A stretch of DNA of 64,000 nucleotides from CBDUXT01 sp965371245 (lineage in GTDB: Bacteria; Planctomycetota; Phycisphaerae; UBA1845), in contig CBDUXT010000007.1 in assembly GCA_965371245.1 (NCBI GenBank), positions 1-64,000 on the forward strand, written 5' to 3'. Every line of letters starts with the position of its first letter. The first letter of the stretch is position 1. The notes under the pieces are model-generated. The model saw only the letters and a program-made list of their open reading frames with translations, was not told the origin of the DNA and ran no database searches. Shown piece after piece: positions 56,160 to 64,000 of the stretch. A program made the translations under genes and the position numbers.

Positions 56160-56786
56160 CTACTCAAAGACTCGAACAATCCGGCGTTTCCAGGGAACGT
56201 TTCCGACGGGAACCAGTTCATTACCTGCAACACGGCGCGCGCGGTTGACGGCCCGCCACACATTGAGAAGCTGGACCCGAATCGGTGCATACGGCTGAAA
56301 TTCTATGGCCGCAAAATCAGCTCCGACCACTGCTGCCGAGCGGTAACACGCTCGGTCAAGAAACCACTCCTTCAGCCGCAAATACTCAGCCCGCTCGATT
56401 CGCACACAAGCGTGTCCGTTGCGGTAGCTGAGGCCGTAACCTGCGAACTTTATCGGAACGCGACGAGCGTCGCGTATTCGGCGAGTTTCTTCGTCAAAGT
56501 AACGGTGGCCCCCGTGCGTGGCCATCAGCAGGAAACACCGCTCGTTCCGGATGTACTGTATGTTGGCCAAGCCGGCGCGCTTGCGACGGGCGCGCTCCCA
56601 TCGTGACACGTCGATGCCGTATTTCTTGATGAGCTTGGCGTCCACCACGGCCGGATCCTTCCTCTCTGGAATCCGTCCGGCCACGTAGAACCAATAGCCA
56701 TGCCGTAGGTATTGTACGGCAACTTGCTGCACGAATCCTTCGACGGACGTAGCCACGCATCGGTACTCAACTCGCTTCTTTCCCAC
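56160..56786 (-). CDS. Conserved protein of unknown function
   Basis: The 208-residue product (VEYRCVATSVEGFVQQVAVQ, YLRHGYWFYVAGRIPERKDP, IKKYGIDVSRWERARRKRAG) has the composition of a small alpha/beta enzyme with many Arg and aromatic residues. I have a general memory of similar proteins in planctomycete and related genomes but know no function. The GTG at 56786 follows GAGAGAAGAG; the longer frame above it reads like untranslated DNA. It is convergent with the ATPase gene and shares strand with the 69-residue gene above. Confidence 0.6.
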   Translation of the reverse strand: MGKKRVEYRCVATSVEGFVQQVAVQYLRHGYWFYVAGRIPERKDPAVVDAKLIKKYGIDVSRWERARRKRAGLANIQYIRNERCFLLMATHGGHRYFDEETRRIRDARRVPIKFAGYGLSYRNGHACVRIERAEYLRLKEWFLDRACYRSAAVVGADFAAIEFQPYAPIRVQLLNVWRAVNRARRVAGNELVPVGNVPWKRRIVRVFE

Positions 56787-56976
56787 GCTCTTCTCTCGTA
56801 ATTCTGGCGGCCGAACCGGACCCCATACCGGGACGCCGTCGGGAATAGATTGCACCGTATGCACACGGCTCCTCCCCGGCCACCAATTGCACACCGAACA
56901 ACTTGGGATTGTTTGTCGGCACAATCCCGAAAGCCATCGAACCATGTTGGTGCACGACCAACCTTCAACAATTGAC

Positions 56977-57186
56977 TCAGCCGCAGAAGCCAAGCAGCGC
57001 GCGCAGGTCATCATCCGTCGGCGGGCGACCGATGCCTTCGGTGTAGAGCGCCACGAGGCGTTCCCTCACCTTCCAGGGCAGATCGTCCGGTTCAACGAGG
57101 ACGAGTCCCGTAGCCTGCAACTGCTCGACGTAGTCTGCGGCCGGGTCACCAATTACGGCGCCGTTTGCCGTTTTCCACCAACCCAT
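56977..57186 (-). CDS. Small conserved-looking protein (69 residues)
   Basis: The product reads MGWWKTANGAVIGDPAADYV, LVEPDDLPWKVRERLVALYT and ends DDLRALLGFCG. A strong CGGAGGATAAAC precedes the ATG. It has the pattern of a folded alpha/beta mini-protein but no known family. It lies upstream of the 56160 gene on the same strand. Confidence 0.6.
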   Translation of the reverse strand: MGWWKTANGAVIGDPAADYVEQLQATGLVLVEPDDLPWKVRERLVALYTEGIGRPPTDDDLRALLGFCG

Positions 57187-57326
57187 GTTTATCCTCCGTC
57201 GTACACTCGAAACCTCCCTTCGATTCACGATTACCAGCGTGCTTCGCGCAGCGAACCGGGCGCGGCCACACTTGTTTCCAAGTTGACCGCGCCCAGTAAT
57301 AAGAAGCAGCGCGAAGCACCACTCGA

Positions 57327-57646
57327 TCAACCGCCATGCACCACGTACACGTCGGCTATCAACGTCAGATCATCGCCACAGGCCGCTCGCGCTCCCGCGC
57401 GAGTCGCATGTGACCACGTAACCACCTCGTCAAAGGACCGATGCGGACCGATTCCGCACCGGCACACCGTACAAATGGAATACCCGTCAGCCCTTTCGTT
57501 GTTGTCACGCATCCGGCACCACCCGGACGCACAAACGGCCCGCCACTGCCTTGCAGCGGAATCCGCTCCCGATTCATCGGGACTTCTACTTGGGCCACAC
57601 TCCCACTCTGCAGCGTTTGAATCACGCGGCTAACCAAGCCGCGCAC
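57327..57646 (-). CDS. Possible small gene with a frameshift
   Basis: Two overlapping minus frames look partly coding. The upper (to about 57500) has QTLQSGSVAQVEVPMNRERI and PLQGSGGPFVRPGGAGC. The lower (57512 down) has SICTVCRCGIGPHRSFDEVV with a Cys-x-x-Cys pair. A single frameshift could join them. No family recognised. Confidence 0.3.
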
Positions 57647-57649
57647 CGG

Positions 57650-58203
57650 GCACCAGGCCGGCGGCTGCAGAGCTTCCCGGATTATCAGCAGTTGTTCACC
57701 AATCAGTCACGTCGCTAGGCCGTGTTACCGGCCGGGTCTACGTCGTATGTCCGCGCTTCCGCAACGGCATAGTTTCCCCGCCATCGGCGGGATTTCAGCG
57801 GGCAGAAACAAGAAGCTCCCGCTTACCCGTCAACGTAGATTCTTCGCGGTTCGGCACCGTCTCTGATTGATGTGACCAGCAAGCCCTTACGGGCCTTTCA
57901 TGGTTGAGCTTTTCGCGGTCCGCTGTTTGGGCGGATCCCCGGACGAGTCAGGTCCGGTCGCGCGTGTCGCCACGCTGCGAGCTCCCCACGCTGGCCAAGG
58001 TTGAACAAGCCTCCGAGACTTTCACCCGATTTGCGCACTGCAACGGTGAGCTTCGGCTCGAACCCCCTGGATAGGATTTGTCGTACACGACAAGACGCAC
58101 CTACTTCAACTGCTGCGACCTCGGCGATCCGCGTAACACCACGGCTCGTCGAGGCGCGTCTCCGTCGCCCCGATTCAAAATGTCAATTCGCTATCGGATA
58201 GAA
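57650..58203. other. Non-coding, structured-looking intergenic region
   Basis: No gene is supported. The minus strand holds CCCGCCGATGGCGGG (hairpin), GCGGGAGCTTCTTG..CCCGC and other short self-complementary runs. It follows the group II intron 3' end on that strand and may contain further RNA structure or an exon of a lost host gene. Confidence 0.4.
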
Positions 58204-58285
58204 CTGCAGGATTACTTCCTTTTTCGGAGATTAGTCTGCAGAGCCTCCGTCGAGCCGGACAAGCGCGTCTCCACGCATCCGGCTC
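58204..58285 (-). ncRNA. Group II intron domain V and VI (3' end fragment)
   Basis: On the minus strand 58285-58252 forms a 34-nt hairpin starting GAGCCGGATGCG and ending GTCCGGCTC, with a GAGA tetraloop closed by GCGTG/CGCGC. This matches the length and shape of group II intron domain V, with the catalytic AGC near its 5' side. Ten nt further on, CTGCAG..CTGCAG (58241-58204) forms a domain-VI-like stem. A domain-III/IV-like hairpin (GCGAC/GTCGC) lies just before domain V. No intron-encoded reverse transcriptase is present, so this is an ORF-less or truncated intron. Confidence 0.7.
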
Positions 58286-58457
58286 TACGGGTAGCATCGT
58301 TGCGACTGGTGAGGTCGCACTCTTAGCCCGGCTGGTGAAGCCAGGTTTACCGAGTGATGCCGCCCATTTGTACGTTGTCACGGTTACGTGTTGACGTTCG
58401 TGACGAACACGAGGTCTTCGCCTCGTTCAAGGAACCTAGCGTACTCGCCAGCCAAAG

Positions 58458-59165
58458 TCACGCCGCAGATGCCAACTTTATGGCAGCTTCGCTTTGCATG
58501 CGCGTTTGAATCGAAGCGGGAATCCAACCGTAACCGTTGCGAATCGAGACTTCGGTAATCGTAAACTGCCGGGGATCCTCAAACTCGAAGTACGGCGCGT
58601 GATACGACAGAAGGACGAGGTCGGCGACCGGCGCGGTGAACGTATGGACGAGTCCACGCGTGAGAACGACCACGTCGCCGGCCTGAACGACAACAGAGCG
58701 TAGCTCATTGCAGCTAGCGCCTTCGGGCATGTAGTGGAACAGACCGAACCCGGCGGCGATGGCGATGAACCGGTCGGACAACTCGTGGACATGGAGCGGC
58801 AGGTCCACGGTGCCTTCCGAGAAACAGAGATACACCAGGGCGTTGTCGTCATCGGCGTCGTCGCGCCATACGCCGCCCGCAATCCCGGCGTTGCCCTCGA
58901 AACCGGGCTCGACCCGAATCGGGTGACGTTGGAGCAGTTGATCAGCGAGCGCGGAGGGCGACGGCGTCGTCGAGCCTAGCGCGACCCGACCCTTGACAAA
59001 CACCGGTGCCACTCCAGCGGCATCAGCACGGATGCGACCTAGCGCCTGGCGGGCCACCGACATGATGGCCTGTAGAGGGCTGGCGGACTCCCCAGCCCTT
59101 ACGTCGTACTGCACGTTGCGATTCCCTGCAACACGATCCTCAAATACCGCCCGCACCGCGTTCAT
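58458..59165 (-). CDS. Cupin-domain protein
   Basis: The 235-residue product has a beta-barrel region with HVHELSDRFIAIAAGFGLFH, then VVLTRGLVHTFTAP; the spaced His residues and Gly-Asp turns fit a small cupin that can bind a metal. The ATG at 59165 follows GGGAAGG. No operon partner is close. The stretch 58286-58457 carries only intron-related sequence. Substrate unknown. Confidence 0.7.
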   Translation of the reverse strand: MNAVRAVFEDRVAGNRNVQYDVRAGESASPLQAIMSVARQALGRIRADAAGVAPVFVKGRVALGSTTPSPSALADQLLQRHPIRVEPGFEGNAGIAGGVWRDDADDDNALVYLCFSEGTVDLPLHVHELSDRFIAIAAGFGLFHYMPEGASCNELRSVVVQAGDVVVLTRGLVHTFTAPVADLVLLSYHAPYFEFEDPRQFTITEVSIRNGYGWIPASIQTRMQSEAAIKLASAA

Positions 59166-59312
59166 CGGGCACCACCTTCCCGCCTCTCGGCAAAGCTCCT
59201 CGCATCGGCGAGACAAGACCACCGCGCATCGCCCCGACCGCGCGGGGCATCCAATGTTCGGTACTTGTTTGGTACGCAGCAAAACCGCAAAGTCAAGGTA
59301 CGAAATCGAAAA

Positions 59313-59951
59313 ATGCCTCCTGACGCAGATATTTTCGTCCCGACCACCCACTTGACCAGGGAAGCCCGGATTCAGGTGCTGCTGGAGGAATACCGCGCGC
59401 TGTACGGCCTTCTGACCTTCCGGTTGGGGGCTATGGACCGTCGTCTGCCCGTCGCCGGGGGCGCACTTGGCGCCCTGCTCGGCGCATCAACGGCCATGCC
59501 AGCGGACACAAAGCTCGCGTTCTTGCTCGGGCTGCCTGTGGCGCTCCTCTGGCTACTGCTTTCCACGGTCCAGCATGCCCGATCGAAGGAGGACCACCTT
59601 CGCAGAATTGACGAGATTGAGCGGCTCGTGAACCGGCTTGCGGGTGAAGAGTTGCTGGTTTTTCAGTCCCGGCACCCGAACAAGCGGCGGACGACGGCCG
59701 GCCGGTCAGGCTTCGGAACGGTTCTGTCCGTCCTCTCGACCTGCTGGATGATGTTGGCCGCCTGCTGTTTTCTGGTCTCGACGCCGCCCCGACTGCTAGA
59801 GCTGGGCGGGATCCTCGCCTACTACCTCTACAACGCTGGCTTGGCCGGAATGATGCTCCACGCGGTCCTCCGGCTTCGACGGTACCGCTACCGCCGCCCC
59901 CCTGCGGACGGCCCCCAACTTTTTGAGGCGTATTCGCAAGATTGGACTTGA
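59313..59951 (+). CDS. Four-helix membrane protein beside an XRE-ImmA pair
   Basis: The 212-residue product begins with a soluble helix (IQVLLEEYRALYGLLTFRLG), then a membrane pair at about 45-85 (PVAGGALGALLGASTA, KLAFLLGLPVALLWLLLSTV), a charged middle helix, and a second pair at about 140-190 (VLSVLSTCWMMLAACCFLVS). It shares layout and the LLEEY(K/R)AL helix with the product at 2984. Such 2TM-helix-2TM proteins are often effectors in defence systems (SLATT-like), so a link to the XRE-ImmA pair behind it is plausible but unproven. The start is uncertain. Confidence 0.55.
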   Translation: MPPDADIFVPTTHLTREARIQVLLEEYRALYGLLTFRLGAMDRRLPVAGGALGALLGASTAMPADTKLAFLLGLPVALLWLLLSTVQHARSKEDHLRRIDEIERLVNRLAGEELLVFQSRHPNKRRTTAGRSGFGTVLSVLSTCWMMLAACCFLVSTPPRLLELGGILAYYLYNAGLAGMMLHAVLRLRRYRYRRPPADGPQLFEAYSQDWT

Positions 59952-59978
59952 CCCACCCCGATTCGTTCGTTAGCACGT

Positions 59979-60401
59979 ATGCGTACAAGACTGAAGGAGA
60001 CCCTGGTGGCCCGAGCGAGCCGATCCAATCAACAAGAACCCATCGGCGACGTGCTCCGGGCGCGCCGCATCGAGGAGCTGCACAAAGGCCTCCGCGAGAT
60101 GGCCAGGATTCTCGAGATTGCGCCGGCTCATCTGACTGACCTGGAGAAGGGTCGTCGCACCCCGTCAGAAGACCTGCTCTTACGCATTGCCCAGGCGTAC
60201 GGCATCGCTGAACCCGAGCTCCGCGCCGGCTGGAGCCGAGCTGAAGGCATCGTAAGCGAAGTCGCGACCCAAGACCCTCTTACCGCGGAAAAGGTCCCGG
60301 AGTTCCTGCGTACCGCGCGCAAGCTATCACAAGATCAGTGGGACAAACTCATCAGCGAAGCCCGTCGTATGTCGGCCAAGAAGGGGCGTCGCAAGGATTG
60401 A
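59979..60401 (+). CDS. XRE-family HTH regulator
   Basis: The 140-residue product has a Cro/C1-type helix-turn-helix at about residues 25-80 (IEELHKGLREMARILEIAPA, HLTDLEKGRRTPSEDLLLRI). It is followed 6 nt later by an ImmA-like metalloprotease gene. This pair is typical of ICEs and prophages, where the protease cuts the repressor to switch on the element or a stress response. Confidence 0.85.
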   Translation: MRTRLKETLVARASRSNQQEPIGDVLRARRIEELHKGLREMARILEIAPAHLTDLEKGRRTPSEDLLLRIAQAYGIAEPELRAGWSRAEGIVSEVATQDPLTAEKVPEFLRTARKLSQDQWDKLISEARRMSAKKGRRKD

Positions 60402-60407
60402 GGTTTG

Positions 60408-61175
60408 ATGCCAGCAGCGCAGCCAGCCAAGTTGCTTGAACCACGCCGTGGCGGTCGGCAGACCGACCAGCGCGCCTGGTCCACGCTTGAGCGTTGTCGC
60501 ACGAGGCTGGGTCTTGAGGGACTCCCGTTGCCGATACCGGTCGAAGAGTGGATCGAAGGCCCCCTTGGTATTCAATTCGGGTTCTCCGATCTCAGCCACC
60601 TCGGTGACGGTGTTCTCGGCGCTGCGTTTGTCGATAGCCCCCAAATCCTGATCGACGAGAAGGCGCTGGAGCACGAAGGGCGGTGCCGTTTCACGTGTGC
60701 CCACGAACTCGGTCACCTGGTCATGCACAAACGCATCCGAGCGCGTTTCCATGGCACAACAGCCGGTGTCACGTTCTCAACGAACAAGTACGAGCGCCAG
60801 GCCGATCGTTTCGCCGCGGCGTTCCTGATGCCATTGCCACAGCTTGAGCGGGCGATCGTGCGCTCTTTCGACGATCGCCGCCTGGAACGGGTGCCCTGCA
60901 CGCACGAGTTGAAGCAGGTTACTGCGGAGTCTGAGTGGCTTTGGCGTTACCGGGTTCTTCCGGCCATCACACGCACCTTCAATGTGTCGCTATCGGCGGC
61001 AGTATTCCGATGCACCGAAATCCAGTTACGGATCACGAACCCGCAGCCGTTGATGCCGAGGCGGTTGGTTCAAAGGCTGTTGGAACCGGCCGAACCCAAC
61101 GATACCGTCAGCGCAGTCCAAGTCATCGACGGTCGTCCCCAGTACCGCGAAACCCTGACGGGCGAGGCGTCATGA
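60408..61175 (+). CDS. ImmA/IrrE-family metallopeptidase
   Basis: The 255-residue product carries HELGHLVMH (zinc site) at about residue 104, then the family helices (YERQADRFAAAFLMPLPQLE). ImmA proteins cleave their XRE partner repressor. The ATG at 60408 follows GGATTGAGG and lies 6 nt after the XRE stop. The pair may control the island's excision. Confidence 0.9.
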   Translation: MPAAQPAKLLEPRRGGRQTDQRAWSTLERCRTRLGLEGLPLPIPVEEWIEGPLGIQFGFSDLSHLGDGVLGAAFVDSPQILIDEKALEHEGRCRFTCAHELGHLVMHKRIRARFHGTTAGVTFSTNKYERQADRFAAAFLMPLPQLERAIVRSFDDRRLERVPCTHELKQVTAESEWLWRYRVLPAITRTFNVSLSAAVFRCTEIQLRITNPQPLMPRRLVQRLLEPAEPNDTVSAVQVIDGRPQYRETLTGEAS

Positions 61176-61228
61176 TTTTTTTTTGCGACAAATGTACGCA
61201 TGTTAGCGAACGATATAAGGAGTTGGGC

Positions 61229-61504
61229 ATGAGCGACGCAGTGAAACCGATCAAGGAATTCCGCGCTGGCACGGCCGTGGCGGCCATCTGGGTCAGCAAG
61301 GCGGCGGTGAAGGGACGAAGCACGGCGCAGCATTCGATCCGCGTGCAAAAGCGTTATCGCGACGACCGTTCCGGCCAGTGGAAGTCGACCACGTATTTTC
61401 GCCCGGACGAATTGCCAAAACTCGCCCTCGTGGTGTCGCACGCGTACGAGTTCTTGACATTGCGCGAGGCCGCGGACATGGGTCCGACGCCAAAGCAGGA
61501 TTGA
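61229..61504 (+). CDS. Small conserved protein, paralogue 3
   Basis: The 91-residue product (MSDAVKPIKEFRAGTAVAAI, WVSKAAVKGRSTAQHSIRVQ, FRPDELPKLALVVSHAYEFL) is the third member of the family at 38956 and 41076. ATAAGGAGTTGGGC precedes the ATG. The (P/D)-x-(D/E)-L-P box and closing helix are kept. It lies 53 nt after the ImmA gene. Confidence 0.75.
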   Translation: MSDAVKPIKEFRAGTAVAAIWVSKAAVKGRSTAQHSIRVQKRYRDDRSGQWKSTTYFRPDELPKLALVVSHAYEFLTLREAADMGPTPKQD

Positions 61505-61516
61505 TTGCGGGGCGCT

Positions 61517-61840
61517 ATGCTGCAATACGACCTAACCGGCACGCGGCTCTTCCGCGCGGCTACGGGCACCGACCTTCCCGGTGACGGCGAGATGTTCGCG
61601 GTCACGGCAGCGCTGCTTCTACACCATGATGCATCATACGGCAGCTTGTCGCGGTGTACCCTGGTATTCGATGAGTCTGATCTCGCCGGCGTCGCCGAGT
61701 GCGTCGAATACCGTTTGCCTGCCCTCGTTTCTGACATCGGAGAAGGGACGCAGCTGCGCGAACGGTTGCGCGACTTCGTTGGCATGACCATCGGGTGCGA
61801 CGTTCCCTTCACCCGTTGCGCTTCGCCGCATCCAACATGA
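61517..61840 (+). CDS. Hypothetical protein
   Basis: The 107-residue product (MLQYDLTGTRLFRAATGTDL, VFDESDLAGVAECVEYRLPA) looks like a small alpha/beta protein. No family recognised and no strong ribosome binding site. It lies between the conserved small protein and the excisionase-like gene. Confidence 0.45.
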   Translation: MLQYDLTGTRLFRAATGTDLPGDGEMFAVTAALLLHHDASYGSLSRCTLVFDESDLAGVAECVEYRLPALVSDIGEGTQLRERLRDFVGMTIGCDVPFTRCASPHPT

Positions 61841-61971
61841 GCCCCGAAACGAACGCCGGCCGGTGGCCGCCCCGACGGTGCCCGGTCTGATGGGGCTGGA
61901 GAACGAACCCATTGGCAGACCGCTGTGGACACCCGAAGTACCACTCAGCATCTTGACCCGGAGGGTAAGAA

Positions 61972-62304
61972 ATGACCGATCAAGCCCACAATTACCAACC
62001 CGACGATGAGCAACGCAGCGCTCAGTTCGAACGCCAACCCGCCGACAATGTTCCGGGCGCGGCGTGCCGGCTTTCGAGCCTTCCCGACCCGTGTACTTCG
62101 GCCCAGCTTGCCGCCACCCTGGGCAAATCGCCGAAGACGCTTGTGGACTGGTGTCAGGAGCGCGCGTACACTCATATCCCGTGCTTTCGGCTCGGGAACC
62201 GGTGGTATCACCGCCTTCCCGAGTTGATGCGATGGCTCAACGGGATCAAGAGTGGTCAGGTCGAGTTTCGCCGTAAACCGCGCATCTCCGGGAAAAGGAG
62301 GTGA
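61972..62304 (+). CDS. Excisionase-like HTH protein
   Basis: The 110-residue product has a MerR/Xis-type winged HTH at its centre (TSAQLAATLGKSPKTLVDWC, QERAYTHIPCFRLGNRWYHR), preceded by a flexible tail and followed by a basic end. Position directly before the integrase gene (3 nt) and size fit an excisionase or recombination directionality factor. GAGGGTAAGAA precedes the ATG. Confidence 0.75.
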   Translation: MTDQAHNYQPDDEQRSAQFERQPADNVPGAACRLSSLPDPCTSAQLAATLGKSPKTLVDWCQERAYTHIPCFRLGNRWYHRLPELMRWLNGIKSGQVEFRRKPRISGKRR

Positions 62305-62307
62305 CGT

Positions 62308-63618
62308 ATGGCGAGAAAGGAGGAACGATCTCACCGTTGGACGAAGTCAGAACGCGTCGGCGAGGTTACGCTCTTTCTTACACCGCGTAGTCCATACTGG
62401 CAAATGTACTGGGAGATCGAGGTGCCAGCGCCCAACGGCCAAGCTGGTCGGGCGGCATCACCTCGTCAGGCGGTTTCAAAGAGCACTCGCGAAACAGATC
62501 TCGCGTTCGCCCGGCTCGTTGCCGGCCGCAGGAGTGAGGAGCTCTTTCGGGGGCGGCACTATCCGGAGGAGCGGCAGGCGCCGCAGCAAACGCGGATCGG
62601 CCCGGTGTTCGATGCATTCATCGCGTACATCGAAACGTTGGATCGCAGCCACGACTACGTTTCGAAGCTCAAGGGAAGACTGAAGTGCCTGATAGGCTGG
62701 ATGGAGAAGCGACGGTTGGTCTTTGTGCAAGACATTAGCGCGAGCTTGTTGCAGAGGTTCCAGACGTATCTGCGGACCGAACGAGGTGTCACGACGTCGA
62801 CAGCGAATCATTATCTCGACGCCGTGCACAATTTCTGCGGCTACGCCATCTTCAAGCGCAAGCTCATGGCCGGCCCGAACCCGGCGGCCACAGGGCGCCA
62901 AGCTGAATTGGATCGGCTCCCGCGCCGCACGCTTCCGCCACCGACCATTTATCCGGATCAGGTCAACGCCGTGATCGAGGCGGCCGCAAACCACTTTGAT
63001 ACGCAGATTGTGAACCTCATCGTGTTCATCTGCGAAGGTGGCTTTCGATTTCAGGAGCTCCAGTTTCTTCAGGTCGGCGACATCGACCTCAAGGAGCGCG
63101 AGATCATCCTGGACATCAAGCGGCCTGAACCCGGCCGGGTTCGCCCGGAGCTGCGCAGGCGATGCCTGACGGCCGAGGGACTATGGGTTCCCAAGAGTCG
63201 TGCCGCCCGCCGTCCGGTGCATATCACCGACCGGCTGGCACGAACGATCGGGTCCATGGGACTCGGGCAGGCAACTGATTGGGTGTTTCTCAATCAGGCG
63301 GGAAACCAGATCGCCGGCAACAAGACCCTTGACCACCTCAAGCGATACGCGCTTGAAGCGGACGTGTTGGTGGAACCGCATCCGAAGACGGGTGAGCCTT
63401 GGTCTTTGCTTCGATGGCACTGGCTTAGGCACTACCATCGAACTCGTGCCCACGTCAGCAAGATCCGACGCGAGGTGTCAAAGCTCGCGATGGGTCATGC
63501 GGCCGACCCCGTCCATGACCACTACCGTGGCTTGGACCGGTTTGCGTTTCACGCGGAGTACGCCAAGTTCGAGAGTGGGCTCGATGACGCGCTTCTGACC
63601 ACGAAAAAGGCGCCTTAA
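62308..63618 (+). CDS. int: Tyrosine integrase of the ssrA-linked genomic island
   Basis: The 436-residue product has a core-binding domain (SHDYVSKLKGRLKCLIGWME) and a catalytic domain with Arg in FRFQELQFLQVGDI, HxxR in HWLRHYHRTRAHVS, and a Tyr in HDHYRGLD near the C-terminus. All four main catalytic residues are seen. It ends 78 nt from the 3' end of ssrA, the usual place for an integrase that uses tmRNA as its attachment site. The excisionase gene is directly upstream. Confidence 0.9.
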   Translation: MARKEERSHRWTKSERVGEVTLFLTPRSPYWQMYWEIEVPAPNGQAGRAASPRQAVSKSTRETDLAFARLVAGRRSEELFRGRHYPEERQAPQQTRIGPVFDAFIAYIETLDRSHDYVSKLKGRLKCLIGWMEKRRLVFVQDISASLLQRFQTYLRTERGVTTSTANHYLDAVHNFCGYAIFKRKLMAGPNPAATGRQAELDRLPRRTLPPPTIYPDQVNAVIEAAANHFDTQIVNLIVFICEGGFRFQELQFLQVGDIDLKEREIILDIKRPEPGRVRPELRRRCLTAEGLWVPKSRAARRPVHITDRLARTIGSMGLGQATDWVFLNQAGNQIAGNKTLDHLKRYALEADVLVEPHPKTGEPWSLLRWHWLRHYHRTRAHVSKIRREVSKLAMGHAADPVHDHYRGLDRFAFHAEYAKFESGLDDALLTTKKAP

Positions 63619-63628
63619 GGTCAGAGTT

Positions 63629-63648
63629 ACTGGGCACTGACTGGGCAC
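63629..63648 (+). repeat. Tandem 9-bp repeat near the attachment site
   Basis: ACTGGGCAC occurs at 63629-63637 and 63640-63648, one helical turn apart, between the integrase end and ssrA. Such arm-type sites are bound by integrases or excisionases. The role is inferred. Confidence 0.45.
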
Positions 63649-63695
63649 ACCTTTTTTCGTGCTTGTAACCCTTTGTCTGACAACGAGTTAGTAAC

Positions 63696-64000
63696 TGGAG
63701 GCGGGGGGAATCGAACCCCCGTCCCGCGACGGCTCCGGTGGTGCCTCTACGTGCGTAGTCGGTCGTTTGAATCTCGGAAGCGCCGGCGCCGGCCGACAGG
63801 CTCTGGTGCTTCCCAGTCCGACTGTGAGTTCGCCCACGCGCGGTCAGGCGTCACGCGCGGGCTAGCCCGCTTATCGGCGTCTTACGGATTAGCGAGCGTC
63901 ATCCGATCGACGGGCTACCTATCTCTAGGCGGCCATGGCAAATGAAGAGTTGCCATTTCTAGTTGCGCCAGGTGTTTAACGAGGCCTCCTGACAACCTCG
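63696..64000 (-). ncRNA. ssrA: tmRNA (ssrA), 3' part, running off the window
   Basis: Read on the minus strand the end is CGGGGGTTCGATTCCCCCCG and CCTCCA, the tRNA-like T arm and acceptor arm of tmRNA, without an encoded CCA. Upstream is the mRNA-like part: after GTTAAACACCTGGC the frame GCA ACT AGA .. reads ATRNGNSSFAMAA and then TAG, a typical tag ending in -MAA. Pseudoknot-forming repeats (GCGGGCTAGCCCGC) follow. The 5' end lies beyond base 64000. tmRNA frees stalled ribosomes and tags the unfinished protein for breakdown. Confidence 0.9.

Noticed and set aside
63696..63730. Search for a second ssrA end as the other island boundary
   Set aside because: No other copy of the T-arm/acceptor sequence was found by eye in the window, so no left boundary is claimed.
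63900..63980. Tag-like peptide ANEELPFLVAPGV followed by a stop on the plus strand
   Set aside because: The T arm and acceptor arm of tmRNA are clearly on the minus strand, and that strand has its own tag ending in FAMAA. The plus-strand peptide is chance.

Overview
The window is about 60% G+C and most likely comes from the chromosome of a member of the Planctomycetota or a close relative, probably a metagenome-assembled genome. The signs are two ECF sigma factor-Ser/Thr kinase gene pairs, very large secreted repeat and beta-helix proteins, an IPTL-CTERM type sorting tail, and many lineage-type small proteins of unknown function. The taxonomy is inferred from gene style only. No rRNA or tRNA gene was seen. 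The right edge holds the 3' part of ssrA (tmRNA).

Layout. 0-2.8 kb: a truncated secreted repeat protein, a DUF932-integrase chimera and intergenic debris. 3-5.5 kb: a membrane protein and a secreted DNA/RNA endonuclease with a membrane partner. 6.1-9.5 kb: an operon with a lipoprotein-like gene and two unrelated zinc metalloproteases. 9.7-11.7 kb: a LuxR-type HTH regulator and an IPTL-CTERM surface protein. 13.1-18.2 kb: two large secreted proteins (FG-GAP plus beta-helix). 19-23.9 kb: a second LuxR-type regulator, a single-domain response regulator, an ECF sigma-kinase pair and a small secreted protein. 24.3-25.6 kb: a LuxR remnant and a NYN-LOTUS protein. 26-38.9 kb: a plasmid/ICE-like module (initiator-like wHTH protein, ParA, small partner, two replication-relaxation-like proteins, a TraG/VirD4-like ATPase, a coiled-coil membrane protein), interrupted by a second ECF-kinase pair. 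40-41.3 kb: DUF932 plus a small conserved partner. 41.8-46.8 kb: a giant secreted metalloprotease with a YWTD propeller, and a TPR-like membrane protein. 47.7-56.1 kb: recombinases and a rearranged type I restriction-modification island (C5 methylase joined to an hsdM tail, Abi_C protein, hsdS, zinc-hook ATPase; no hsdR). 56.2-58.5 kb: conserved unknowns and a group II intron domain V. 58.5-63.6 kb: cupin, membrane protein, XRE-ImmA pair, small proteins, excisionase and integrase beside ssrA.

The right side looks like a genomic island integrated at the ssrA 3' end, with its integrase and excisionase at the junction. Partly decayed recombinases, the methylase-hsdM joint and the intron fragment point to repeated insertion and deletion. 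The most novel signal is a dispersed upstream cassette seen at five or more places: a promoter-like GTTGGCGC box and, about 100 nt further on, a block around GCGCACA. Three copies precede regulator genes (two LuxR-type, one response regulator). Its conserved block also reads as a short conserved peptide in one frame.
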